A stretch of 64,000 nucleotides of DNA from Actinoplanes sp. SE50/110. GTDB taxonomy: Bacteria > Actinomycetota > Actinomycetes > Mycobacteriales > Micromonosporaceae. Position 1 is the stretch's first letter; the number at the start of each line of letters is the position of its first letter. The DNA lies in the NCBI RefSeq assembly GCF_900119315.1, contig NZ_LT827010.1:222001-286000 (forward strand), written 5' to 3'. Under the pieces are notes generated by a model, which saw only the letters and a list, made by a program, of their open reading frames with translations, searched no databases and had not been told where the DNA came from. This document shows positions 51,801 to 58,414 of this stretch, piece after piece. Position numbers and translations under genes: made by a program.

Positions 51801-53840
51801 CCCCTCGGCAAGGTCCTCGCCTCCGACGCGACGATCGGCAACCTCGGCTATCAGTCGGGCTGGACCGACCCGGCCAGCGGAAACGTCAACATGGCGGCGC
51901 GCTGGTACAACCCGGCCAACGGGCAGTTCCTGAGCAAGGACACCGCGGCGCAGAACCCGGTGCCCAAGTCGGCCGCGGCCAACCCCTTCGCGTTCGTCGA
52001 CGACGACCCCATGACCGGCACCGACCCGTCCGGCCACGGTTGGCTCTCCGACGCCTGGCACGCCACCACTCATGTCGTGTCGACCGCCTGGCACGCGACC
52101 ACACACGCCGTCTCGACCGCATGGAACTGGACGACCTCGAAGGTGTCCGAGGCCTGGCACGCCACCACCTCGTTCGTCAGCAACACCTGGAACGCGCTGG
52201 TCCGCAAGAGCGAGGAGGCCCTCCACAGGATCGAGGACGAGTTCCGGGCCGAGGAGAAAGCCTTCAACGGCTGGCTCAAGCAACAACAGGCCAGATTCGC
52301 CGCCATCAATGCCGAAATCAAGGCGAAGGCGGAGGCGTACAAGAATCAGCTCAAGGCGCTCGACGCCCAAGTCGACAAACTAGCCCAGAAGGGCTTGAAG
52401 TATGTCAAGAACCACGCGGCCTCGATCGCCACGTTCGTCGTCTCGACGGCGGCGTTCATGGGCTGTGAGGCAGTCCTGGGCGCCGTCACCGGCGGTGTCG
52501 GCGCCGTAGCCGGAGCCGGTGTCTGCGGCGCGGTTTCCGGTGCCATCGGCGGCCTGGTCGATCAGGGCTTCAAATGCGCCAAGGACCACTCGCAGTGCGG
52601 CGCATCCTCGTTCCTCGGTGCGGGCTTGGTCGGCGGCGTCATCGGTGGGCTGTCCGGCCTGGGCGGCGCGATCGGCGGCAAGTTCCTGAAGGCGGTCGGG
52701 GGCCGAGCCCTCGAGGCGGTCGGCGGTCTGTTCGGCAGGAGCGCCGAGGCCACGGCCGAGGGGGCTGGGGAGAGTGCCGCCTCGGCAGGCGCCGAAAGCG
52801 CCGCCGACAGTGCGGCCTCCTCGGCCGAGGACTCAAGCGCCTCCCGCGCGGCTGACAGGCCAGGCGAAGAGCCGTCGGAGGCCTCGGAACCGGAGAAGGC
52901 ATCGGAGGAGAGCAGTTGTGGGGGCGCGGCGCGGCCGCACAGCTTCACCGGCACGACCAAGGTCCTGCTCGCCGATGGCACCACCAAGGCCATCGACAAG
53001 GTCCGGGTGGGCGACAAGGTCAAAGACGCGGAGCCAGGAAAACTCCACGCGGAGACCCAGATGGTCGAGCGTGTCATCGTCACCACCACCGACCACGACT
53101 TCGTGGACCTGAAGGTCTCCGCCAAACGCCCATCCAAGCTGACCCGCAGCGCAGTAGCCCTCGCCGCAAGCGTTGCGGCCCTGACCGGCACACTGACGAC
53201 GACCTTCCATCACCCGTTCTACGACCGCACACAAGCGGCGTTCGTCGAGGCCAAAGATCTTCAGCAGGGCGACGAGCTTCAGACCCCGACAGGTGTCGCC
53301 ACGGTCGCCGCCAAGCGCACGTACCACACGACCGCAGTCACCTACGACCTCACCATCGCCGGCCTTCACACGTACTATGTGCTCGCAAGCAACACCCCGC
53401 TGCTGGTACACAACAACAACGGTGCCTGCCCAATCACCGATCCTGGCAGGCAAGTCGAAAGCGGAAGCACCGATCTCAGTCGAGCCACGCGTGATCAACG
53501 GGTTATAGACAAGAACAAAGGGAACTTGTACGCCGCTGCCAAGGTTCAGGGCAGAATATTCGTAGCACATTCCAACGAAGATGCGCACGCGGAGCAGTGG
53601 CTTCTCGCGGATATCCGCGACGCTAATTTCGACTTAGAAGACATTGATGAAATTTACTCTGAATACGGAATGTGTCCAGGGTGTCAAGGTGTTCAGCGAG
53701 GGAAGGGGAGCATTGAGGCAATCTTGCCGCAACTGAGGCCCGACGCGGACGTTACCTATAGCATTCCGTTTGCGAATCCAGCTTCGCGATCTGCAGCAAG
53801 AGGGGCACTTAAGGATCTGATCAATAGTATCTTTGAGTAA
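42864..53840 (+). CDS. Rhs/YD-repeat polymorphic toxin with HINT and deaminase tip
   Basis: About 3658 residues. Order: N-terminal signal segment (GVFVLALALVIGLVLQTAPP); a DNRLRE-like beta domain (about 370-560); a DUF6531-like opening (GHGFDASIGNYTTSVTDADV, from about 660); a LamG-like domain; a second LamG-like domain with a ricin-type lectin inserted (IDDASSGTTDGNTVQIYTCN); an F5/8-type-C-like domain (TQWVQADFGSTKTIDQIALY); a long array of YD repeats (about 1830-3010); the Rhs core (GYQSGWTDPASGNVNMAARW, NPFAFVDDDPMTGTDPSGHG); a helical/Gly-rich linker; HINT (HSFTGTTKVLLADGTTKAID to VHNNN, about 3352-3519); and the deaminase tip. The tip has H3575-A-E3577 and YGMC3604-PG-C3607, a complete zinc deaminase motif; the exact clade is unsettled (possibly XOO_2897-like). 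Start options: ATG 42750, ATG 42864, GTG 42885 (GGGGG just before). Confidence 0.88.
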   Translation: MHSAGVAVRNGRLGSFLRRFVRRGVFVLALALVIGLVLQTAPPDDAALAVSGPDVSLEGIYSWLMSGLAASVGWASPRGPAHPHGPAELTGTAEGHSHTASAAATSAGRGSGRKPGKGKGELAAAQPWDRSVRTGPSGGAVHGFDEVTSVAVPAKSDATSTWYDNRDGTHSRIVSAGPVNYKAGKGWKKIDTSVRKAGGGRWQENANSLNVEFAPYADDPALTSIAVDAAHSVGERLLGATHAAGTGTASTVTYVGALADTDLRLSATNTGAKESLVLRTANAAASWDFALDLHGLSAAMTAQGEIVLRNTAGKDLLTVPAGYAWDSAPAPPGGATTHAVTYRLSGSTLHMSLDPAWLHDPTRVFPVTVDPTFNGRPYTTYVESNSPPADHSDDTLMKVGTADSGAHSDYSFLTFPSLGIHDSGTTLSAATLNLFDVWSSTCTASRFDVALVTEPFSVTDAMTYPGPPVTASIGNSTPAVPKSCANTSKNQTVGDNISVSLAVASLNSWATGAANYFGLRLATTTSTQKWFASAISEHTPTIELTYSGYLLPTVLSRSPANGASVGTLTPTLSAIGAVDSLTGTSEAKFRFQVANGGGTVVADSGVVAGAWTVPAGKLDWGQTYSWTVQAYDGTNYSVDPQYYQLSVQVPQPAVTSSLSQNPGHGFDASIGNYTTSVTDADVATAGPPLSIVRSYNSRDPRYTGAFGAAWANVVDSRLTERYGPNSAVEAVVVTYPDGSDVAYGRKADGSFAAPAGRAAKLIHLANGYELIDKSVTTYTFTQAITAGVYGLSSITDVAGRTEALTWASGHVTALTSGTSGRSLHLTWSTPSGASAAHVTSVATDPATAGQADANTWTYGYSGDQLTSVCAPGTTTACIKYGYDSKSASAQRNEVLDLGATSYWPLAEASGTTAASAVAANEGTDNATYTSVTLGQTAGAGPLATSAATSAAFNGTSSRVNLPNLHLASSNSHSISLWFKAASGTPAGVLWSRNDVPIANTRSGGNTMPTLYLGTDGKLLGEFWISSSTLAANPITTSASVADSKWHNVVLTDSQTAQTMFLDGKQVGSIGGWGTLGRGETAATESVYNYLGTGYLGPSVDGNGVWPDQPHTDANSSTEYGSYFKGSLSDAAFFEGKVLTLADETAIYNAGLHPQTLMTSATRASGKAYAAVTYDPVSAAVTHVTDENGGSWGLSAPVTTGSSQVYRGAVLGSAPTAYYRLNDSAGATQAYSDESYPPGAYANTTLGVSGPFQDSSAVTMNGTSSVISLPKSLLGTAASSQEVWYKTDGMTTGGVLLSTQGAAIGGTTGTSAPIMWMTSDGILRAQSPSVTPIGPFFSSPMGKCIDDASSGTTDGNTVQIYTCNGSAAQSWTMYPDGTVRVLGKCLDIVGGATTSGSLLDISTCTGAARQLWQAYAGGLRNPGTGFCVDDPKSSTTNKTQLQIYTCNGSGAQKWVQSLAYPTSTADGQWHHAVLTSDATTQSLYVDGRLVNSSKSSQTLQPSQLAYAYLGGGYTAMNATGLTVNSTAYYKGSFAEAAFYSTALSAADVAGHYAAARNSAGVTPMTTVTVTDPGGHSLVDQYDTLNNDRKLASTDGLGYQTSFGYDSGGFQHTVTDPDGHVTTTGHDADGNVVSTTTCQNRSADACSTSYATFAPNTMGLDAAKGATITSSGISGTTGLTSAALVDGNTTSVAGALGFETALQTSANVTQWVQADFGSTKTIDQIALYPRTDAAGGFPLTFTLAVSADGTAWKTVSTQTNLAVPAAGKQATFTFAPTAARYVKLNATALRLSPTASKYGIDLGELTALNDNPDPTAGIQLTTRDGRSASPTDNAYLTTYDHDALGNVTGVTTPPVDGYPNGRTTKVDYTDGTTVAAADGGFAPAGLPYKTTSPGGAINLVTYFKNGDVASTTDPDGLVTRLAYDNLGRVIGKTAVSDSYPSGLTTTYAYDGQDHLVTESQPPIADRITGKVHTAVTSTVYDADGDITSQTLADATGGDISRTTTTVFDAYDRVSSTTDPENNTTTFEYDQYGERTAEVDAQGTRTEYAFDPDGRLQTQVLANYTGDPANPQPATRLVELSRAYDPAGRLASLTDAQGTTTSYRYTDDGLPVTTTRTDYQGKNPYVERAATYDAAGHLVKEVTNNGATTTLIKVDAASRQTSTIVDPDGVGRTTTLTYTPDDAVATNVASDGAGNTVTTTASYDKSGHLTAKSIRTNSPGYTDDLTTSWTLDQRGLPTSQTDPDQHITSFVYDEAGRLVTVTAPAVDTETGGGAPRSVRPTTKQGYDTFGEPVESQDANGNVTKTSYDRDGHTVSKTTPNYFQPGSFVPITATVTRKYDSVGNLVDSYDPDLRETSYLYDQLGDQTQTTTPDGGVTHTTYDKAGHALSVTDPTGAEKDATYDHLGRMVTSTVIERHPSPVALTTTYSYAASATNPGGAWLASVTSPAGATTSTGYDNLGEPVAKTDTAGNTTTYGFDLLGRERSQTNPDGTSSTVAFDQGSNPVLLRSLDADGTVLTARSAAYDGNGNKLSATDARGHTTTFTYDTANDLTREVQPVADDHAITTSFGYDPAGHRTRFTDGRGNSWTYTYNGWGLPESTVEPPTATYTSDADRTTTTTYDERGLAVSQTLPGGVMVSNTYDAVGNLTTTSGKGAEADTATRTFGYDKDQRVTSASTAGAVSSSETFGYDDRGDLTSTAGDGGVSSFAYNGDGQMTARTDAAGTASYAYDGTGRLTTVDDASTGARLVVSYNKMSQVSSITYGAADVRSFGYDALHRITTDRLTTSAGDAVASIAYGYDANNNVTSKTTTGFAGSAANTYAYDQADRLTTWYNGPATTQYDYDDSGNRVRVGSDVFTYDARDELTSDGKTSYTYSARGTRSQSGDVVANFDAYGQMTASGTQRYTYDALGRTLTSGSSSFTYSGVGNDVAADGTSTYSRDPGGSLLGIASGSDKRLAYVDRHTDVVGTFGASSAVLAGSTAYDPLGKVLASDATIGNLGYQSGWTDPASGNVNMAARWYNPANGQFLSKDTAAQNPVPKSAAANPFAFVDDDPMTGTDPSGHGWLSDAWHATTHVVSTAWHATTHAVSTAWNWTTSKVSEAWHATTSFVSNTWNALVRKSEEALHRIEDEFRAEEKAFNGWLKQQQARFAAINAEIKAKAEAYKNQLKALDAQVDKLAQKGLKYVKNHAASIATFVVSTAAFMGCEAVLGAVTGGVGAVAGAGVCGAVSGAIGGLVDQGFKCAKDHSQCGASSFLGAGLVGGVIGGLSGLGGAIGGKFLKAVGGRALEAVGGLFGRSAEATAEGAGESAASAGAESAADSAASSAEDSSASRAADRPGEEPSEASEPEKASEESSCGGAARPHSFTGTTKVLLADGTTKAIDKVRVGDKVKDAEPGKLHAETQMVERVIVTTTDHDFVDLKVSAKRPSKLTRSAVALAASVAALTGTLTTTFHHPFYDRTQAAFVEAKDLQQGDELQTPTGVATVAAKRTYHTTAVTYDLTIAGLHTYYVLASNTPLLVHNNNGACPITDPGRQVESGSTDLSRATRDQRVIDKNKGNLYAAAKVQGRIFVAHSNEDAHAEQWLLADIRDANFDLEDIDEIYSEYGMCPGCQGVQRGKGSIEAILPQLRPDADVTYSIPFANPASRSAARGALKDLINSIFE

Positions 53841-53859
53841 CAATAATTCGGAGGTGAAA

Positions 53860-54348
53860 GTGGAGTTCCTAACCTATTCCGGCGAAATGCCGCCCGGATG
53901 CCCCGAAGGCGTTTGGAGCGAACTGTGCCGGACCGGCCTGCCGAGCGTGCGTGTCAACATATTCACGCCCGCGAAACGACCTGTTTTGATATCCGCTGGT
54001 AGTGAGGGCACGCAGGCGGACGGAATTCTTTTAGGATATTCCAGGGAAAACGTCGAGTTATATCTAGAATTCCGTTCGGGTAATGTACTCCTGCTCTGGC
54101 CGCAGGAGGAAGGCCGCGCTGTCGTGAATACTTCTTTAAGTGCATTCCGGGAGTCGCTTGTGCAGGTCGACGCCAGGTACCCTTTCTATCCAAAAGACCG
54201 AGACTTGGATATGGCGCAGGATGCGGAAGAGGCTCTGCGCCGGATTCTGACGGAAATTGACGGAGCGGCTACCGCCGATCCAGATGGATATTGGTCGTCC
54301 TTTCTTGAGGATGTGGCGGTCGGCGACTATGCTGCCACTGCACTGTGA
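53860..54348 (+). CDS. SUKH-4-like immunity protein
   Basis: A 162-residue protein. The GTG at 53860 is 5 bp after GGAGG and 19 bp after the Rhs toxin stop; an overlapping TTG start at 53833 is less likely. Residues TSLSAFRESLVQVDARYPFY and the ending DPDGYWSSFLEDVAVGDYAA match the SUKH-4 pattern (S---F--S, W---LEDV-IGDY). SUKH-4 proteins protect against nuclease and deaminase toxins. Codon use is AT-richer than the toxin body, with three in-frame TTA codons (54031, 54058, 54136). Confidence 0.75.
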   Translation: MEFLTYSGEMPPGCPEGVWSELCRTGLPSVRVNIFTPAKRPVLISAGSEGTQADGILLGYSRENVELYLEFRSGNVLLLWPQEEGRAVVNTSLSAFRESLVQVDARYPFYPKDRDLDMAQDAEEALRRILTEIDGAATADPDGYWSSFLEDVAVGDYAATAL

Positions 54349-54811
54349 ATAGTGACTTTAAATAGTAGTTTCTACTGTCCTATCGCCGAAATGGAAGGCT
54401 GTTCCCGGGCTGCAGTGTCATCTCTGAGCGTTGAGCATGGCTCGAACCTTGGCTTGTGCGCCGCAATCTGCAGGATTTCGTCGGGCGCTTGTCAGTCAAT
54501 CTCGGCAGCCTCCGCGGGCTGCTTGCGAGGCATTACTGGACTAGCTGTACCGGCCTGCAGGGGGCCGCTATCTGAAACAGGCGGACGCCGATCAGCAACG
54601 ACGGTTGATCCCGTAGTAGGTCGGCTGCCAACAGTCGATGACCGCGTCCAGAGATCGGGTCCGACAGTTGCGGCCACTGTTTGTGGCGCCGGATCCTGCG
54701 CAGCGGAGCGAAGCGGTCATCGGACGTCCCGACCGGGATCAGGACGGAGGCGGTCGGCAGCGGCGTCCAACTCACTTCCAACCCTGCTGGCCTCTTCGGG
54801 CATGGTGAGTG
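54349..54811. other. Intergenic region, no gene recognised
   Basis: About 460 bp between the SUKH-4 gene and the orphan SUKH gene. Plus and minus frames are open in parts, but none has a recognisable motif or a good start. Such gaps often hold worn-out toxin tips; none could be identified here. Confidence 0.35.
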
Positions 54812-55333
54812 ATGTTTGATCTTGATTTGTTTCGGCACCTGGTCGTCCCGCCGGACAACGCGCCGGTGGCAAATGACTGGAGCGCGGTTGAGGCGCGTCT
54901 GGGTACCGGCCTGCCGTCGGACTACAAATCGCTGGTGGACACGTACGGGCTCGGCTCGTTCGGCAACTTCTTCCACGTCTTCTGCCCTGACGCCGGGTCG
55001 AAGCGGGGTCTCGACCTCGAGTACCAGCATGAGCGCACTACCTGGGCGCTCGACTACCTGGCGGAGCGTGGCCACACCCTGCCCCACCCCTCCGCCGACC
55101 TGCTCTCCTGCGGCCGCTCCGACAACGGTGACGTGGCGTACTGGATCACCGCGGGGAGCGATGACCCGGAGCAGTGGCGAATTGGCCTGGGAGAGACGCG
55201 CGGCCACCTGTGGGAGGAATTCGACGGTGGCCTCGGTGAGTGGCTGGCGGCCGTCCTATCTCGTCGCATCCGCATGAAGATCTTCCCCAAAGACTTCCCC
55301 CGCCGAACAGTCCGCTTCACCCCCATCACGTGA
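54812..55333 (+). CDS. SMI1/KNR4 (SUKH) family protein, orphan immunity
   Basis: A 173-residue SUKH-fold protein. EARLGTGLPSDYKSLVDTYG is the hallmark (G--LP-DYK-LV--YG-G), followed by GSFGNFFHVFCPD and LLSCGRSDNGDVAYWITAGS. These proteins are immunity factors against secreted toxins. No toxin gene is directly attached, so it is probably a spare immunity gene kept against the tips of competitors, a common feature downstream of Rhs loci. An ATG at 54812 follows an in-frame GTG (54809). Confidence 0.85.
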   Translation: MFDLDLFRHLVVPPDNAPVANDWSAVEARLGTGLPSDYKSLVDTYGLGSFGNFFHVFCPDAGSKRGLDLEYQHERTTWALDYLAERGHTLPHPSADLLSCGRSDNGDVAYWITAGSDDPEQWRIGLGETRGHLWEEFDGGLGEWLAAVLSRRIRMKIFPKDFPRRTVRFTPIT

Positions 55334-56383
55334 TGCTGACTGGTCACGGTGTGTTCGGTGGCGTAATCGGGAGCCGGTCCAGACGGCGGTAAGCGCCTGG
55401 ACGTAGCGTCCGCCTCCACGGCCGGCGACGCAGTCGACCTGCAGTAGGCCACCAGCCTTGTACGGACTGACCGGTGTACCCCGTCTATCCGAAGTCGTAG
55501 CCATGCCACTCGGAGCCGGGGGCACCCGCGCGGCCGTGGCTACTGAGAGTGATGCCTTCGCCGCGTGTGCGTCCGCGCTGAGGTTGCGGCGTGGGCCCGG
55601 GCGTGATGACGCGCCATCGGGTGCGGGGGAGGGGCAGTGCGCCGTCCGGTGGAGGTGGCGGGGGACGTTCGGCTCAGCCGGCCGCGCCATCCGGCCACCG
55701 TCTGGGGCCTTTGCGGCAAGCAGGCCATCGCTTCGGCCCCGGCCGCTCGGGTCGAACTTTGCCGGCCGGTCGGGCACTTGCAGCGAAGGTGACGGTTTGC
55801 CAAAGGATTCGATGCGGCCTGTCGATACGGCGACCGTCGGAACCCGGCAATCCACGCAGCCGGTTGACGAGGTCGACAATTCGTTGCGACCGGTTTCGTT
55901 TCTTGGCTCCAGTGCGGAACGCCGAAAGTCGGCCCCGATCCGCGCATCGTTGTCCGCTGCCGGTCCATGGGGTCACCGATTCCGCACCAACGGCTGATGC
56001 ATCACCGCTGCGCCCCTGGTCCAGATCTTCCGCGGTCTAGCTATGAGTGATTACTGCTGACCGCAACGTAACTGACGGTGGCGGCCGACGGATCCTACGG
56101 CGTTCACTTCCCCGCCGTCGCGAACTATGGTCTCCGCAGGAAGAGGCCAAGTAGGGCACCCGAGTTTGGCCCGATTCCTCGCATGTGCGATTCGTACGTC
56201 GTCGTCTTGTGTCATCCAGGTGAATTGTTCCTTACGCGTGTCGAAGCTGCAGATCAGATACCTCCGCGGTGCTGCCGACGGCTGGACAGCGTTGCTATTT
56301 CTGGTCCCCAGCAGTAGCGAGAAGCCTCCGGTCGACAGATTGATGGCACGACCCCGCACGAAAGACCACTACGGGAGGGGAAC
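55334..56383. other. 1-kb region without a convincing gene
   Basis: Frames on both strands are open but Arg/Pro/Ala/Ser-rich, as in GC shadows. A short minus-strand stretch near 55375-55465 (GGLLQVDCVAGRGGGRYVQA) faintly recalls the integrase-core strand of IS481-type transposases and could be a relic. From about 56000 the DNA is less GC-rich and should hold the promoter of the polysaccharide locus. Confidence 0.35.
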
Positions 56384-58414
56384 ATGGTGCGCTCCTGGCG
56401 TTCCGCATTGACCACGGCGGGCGCGACCGCCGCGACGGCGGTCCTGACCGTCACGCCGGCCTTCGCGGCGGCACCGGCCGGTAGCCGGGTCGAGTTGAAG
56501 GTCCTGGTGGTCACCGACGGCGGGCCGGCAACCGCGGCGATCGCGGCCGAACTCAAGTCGGAGGGGACGCCCTACCAGGAGGTCAACCTGCGCGACGGCG
56601 GGCGGCCCACGGTCGACGCCGCGTTCCTGGCCGACACGGTCACCAGCGGCGGGCGGTTGGTCGACCGGGCGCACTACCAGGCAGTGGTGGTGCCCGGGCC
56701 CGACTCGTTCGGCAACGCCGCCGAGTCGGCCGCGCTCACCGCGTACGAGCAGAAGTTCGACATCCCGCAGGTGAACGCCTATGTCTACCCCGGCGTCGGG
56801 ATGGGTTTGCAGACGCCCACATACGCCGGGTCGCTGGACGGCGTGACCGCGACCCTGACCCCGGCCGGCCTGGGCGTCTTCAGCTATCTGAAGGGTTCGG
56901 TGCCGTTCGAGGACAACTCGCCGGCGGTCACCGAGTCGTACGGGTTTCTCGCGGAACCGTCGCCCGCCGACGTCGCCACCGGCGCGATCGCCACGCCGCT
57001 GCTGACCGCCACCGCACCGAACGGCACCGCCGGCAACAGCCTGATCACCGAATACCGGGCGGACAACCGGCGCCAACTCTCGCTGAGCTTCGTCTACAAC
57101 GCGGCTCAGCAGCAGTTCCGGCTGCTCGCCCCGGGCATCGTCAACTGGATGACCGGCGGGGTGCACCTGGGCCTCAGCCGGAACTTCCTGTCGGTGCAGG
57201 TGGACGATGTGTTCATGCCGGATGCCCGGTGGAGCACCACCGGCAACTGCACCCCGGGTGAGGACTGCCCGGACGGCACCGCCACCACGGACATCCGGAT
57301 GACCAGCGCCGACGTGTCGGCCGTCTCGTCGTGGCAGACCAGCCGCAACTTCACCTTCGACATGGTTTTCAACGGCAACGGCAGCGCCGAGGCCGCCGCG
57401 GACGCGTTCCTCGGCGTGGACCCGCTGACCGCTGCGCTCGTGGCACGCCGGGGAAGCTTCCGGTGGACCAACCACACCTGGAACCACGAGTACCTGGGCT
57501 GTGTCCGGGACGTCACGGTCATCCCGTGGAAATGTTCGACCACCACGGCGGGCACCACCGACTGGGCCTCCCGGTCCCTCATCAACTCCGAGATCAGCAA
57601 GAACGTCACCTGGGCGACGAGCTTCCTGCGTCAGCTGCCGATCGACCGGACCGAGCTGGTCACCGGTGAGCACTCCGGTCTCTTCTACCTGCCGCAACAG
57701 CCGCAGACCAACCCGAACCTGGCGCCGGCGCTGACCAGCCAGGGCATCAAGTGGCTGGCCGCGGACAACTCCCGGATGCCCGAGCAGATCCAGGTCGGCT
57801 CGGCGCTGACCGTGCCGCGGTACCCGATGACCGCGTACTACAACGTCGGCAAGCGCGCCGAGATGGTCGACGAGTACAACTGGATCTACACGTCCCGGGC
57901 CGACGGCGGCAGTGGCATCTGCGAGGACAACCCGGCCACCACCACCTGCATCACGCCGCTGAACACCACCACCGGCTACCAGGACTACATCGTGCCGCTG
58001 GAGACCCGGCTGGCGCTGAACCGGACCCTCGGCAACGACCCGCGCCCGTACTACGTGCACCAGGCCAACCTCGCCGAGGACCGGATCCTGCTGACCATGA
58101 TGGACAGCATCCTGACCCGGTACCGGTCGCTGATCGCCGACAACGCGCCGTTCGTCAACCCGCGGATGAGCGCGGCCGGTCTGGAACTGCAGCGGCAGAA
58201 CGCCTGGCGCGCCGCCGTCGCCGGCGGCAAGGTCAGCGGTTACCTCCAGGACAAGACCGTGCACATCGACGCGCCGGCCTCGCTCGCGGCGCCGATCACC
58301 GCCATCACCGGCACCCGGCGCGGCACGACCACCTTCGGTGAGGCGTACGCCGGGAACCGCTCGGCCTGGACGATTCCCGCCGTCAACGGCACCGTCGACC
58401 TGGTGCTTCCGTGA
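56384..58414 (+). CDS. Agd3-like (CE18) secreted polysaccharide deacetylase
   Basis: A 676-residue exported protein. Signal peptide 1-28 (TAATAVLTVTPAFA). An N-terminal flavodoxin-like/beta domain (about 35-270: VELKVLVVTDGGPATAAIAA, then HYQAVVVPGPDS) precedes a NodB-type catalytic domain. Metal motifs are visible as VDDVF (D274, D275) and NHTWNH (H364, H368). This layout matches the fungal Agd3 family, which deacetylates GalNAc in galactosaminogalactan. The protein likely deacetylates a GalNAc- or GlcNAc-containing exopolysaccharide at the cell surface. The ATG follows GGGAGGGG. It overlaps the next gene by 4 bp (GTGA). Confidence 0.8.
   Translation: MVRSWRSALTTAGATAATAVLTVTPAFAAAPAGSRVELKVLVVTDGGPATAAIAAELKSEGTPYQEVNLRDGGRPTVDAAFLADTVTSGGRLVDRAHYQAVVVPGPDSFGNAAESAALTAYEQKFDIPQVNAYVYPGVGMGLQTPTYAGSLDGVTATLTPAGLGVFSYLKGSVPFEDNSPAVTESYGFLAEPSPADVATGAIATPLLTATAPNGTAGNSLITEYRADNRRQLSLSFVYNAAQQQFRLLAPGIVNWMTGGVHLGLSRNFLSVQVDDVFMPDARWSTTGNCTPGEDCPDGTATTDIRMTSADVSAVSSWQTSRNFTFDMVFNGNGSAEAAADAFLGVDPLTAALVARRGSFRWTNHTWNHEYLGCVRDVTVIPWKCSTTTAGTTDWASRSLINSEISKNVTWATSFLRQLPIDRTELVTGEHSGLFYLPQQPQTNPNLAPALTSQGIKWLAADNSRMPEQIQVGSALTVPRYPMTAYYNVGKRAEMVDEYNWIYTSRADGGSGICEDNPATTTCITPLNTTTGYQDYIVPLETRLALNRTLGNDPRPYYVHQANLAEDRILLTMMDSILTRYRSLIADNAPFVNPRMSAAGLELQRQNAWRAAVAGGKVSGYLQDKTVHIDAPASLAAPITAITGTRRGTTTFGEAYAGNRSAWTIPAVNGTVDLVLP

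Noticed and set aside
50208..52370. A 720-codon minus-strand open frame
   Set aside because: Same antisense shadow of the Rhs region.
55375..55465. A transposase integrase-core relic on the minus strand
   Set aside because: The similarity is limited to one strand motif (LLQVDCVAG---GRYVQALTA); no second motif or terminal repeats were found.
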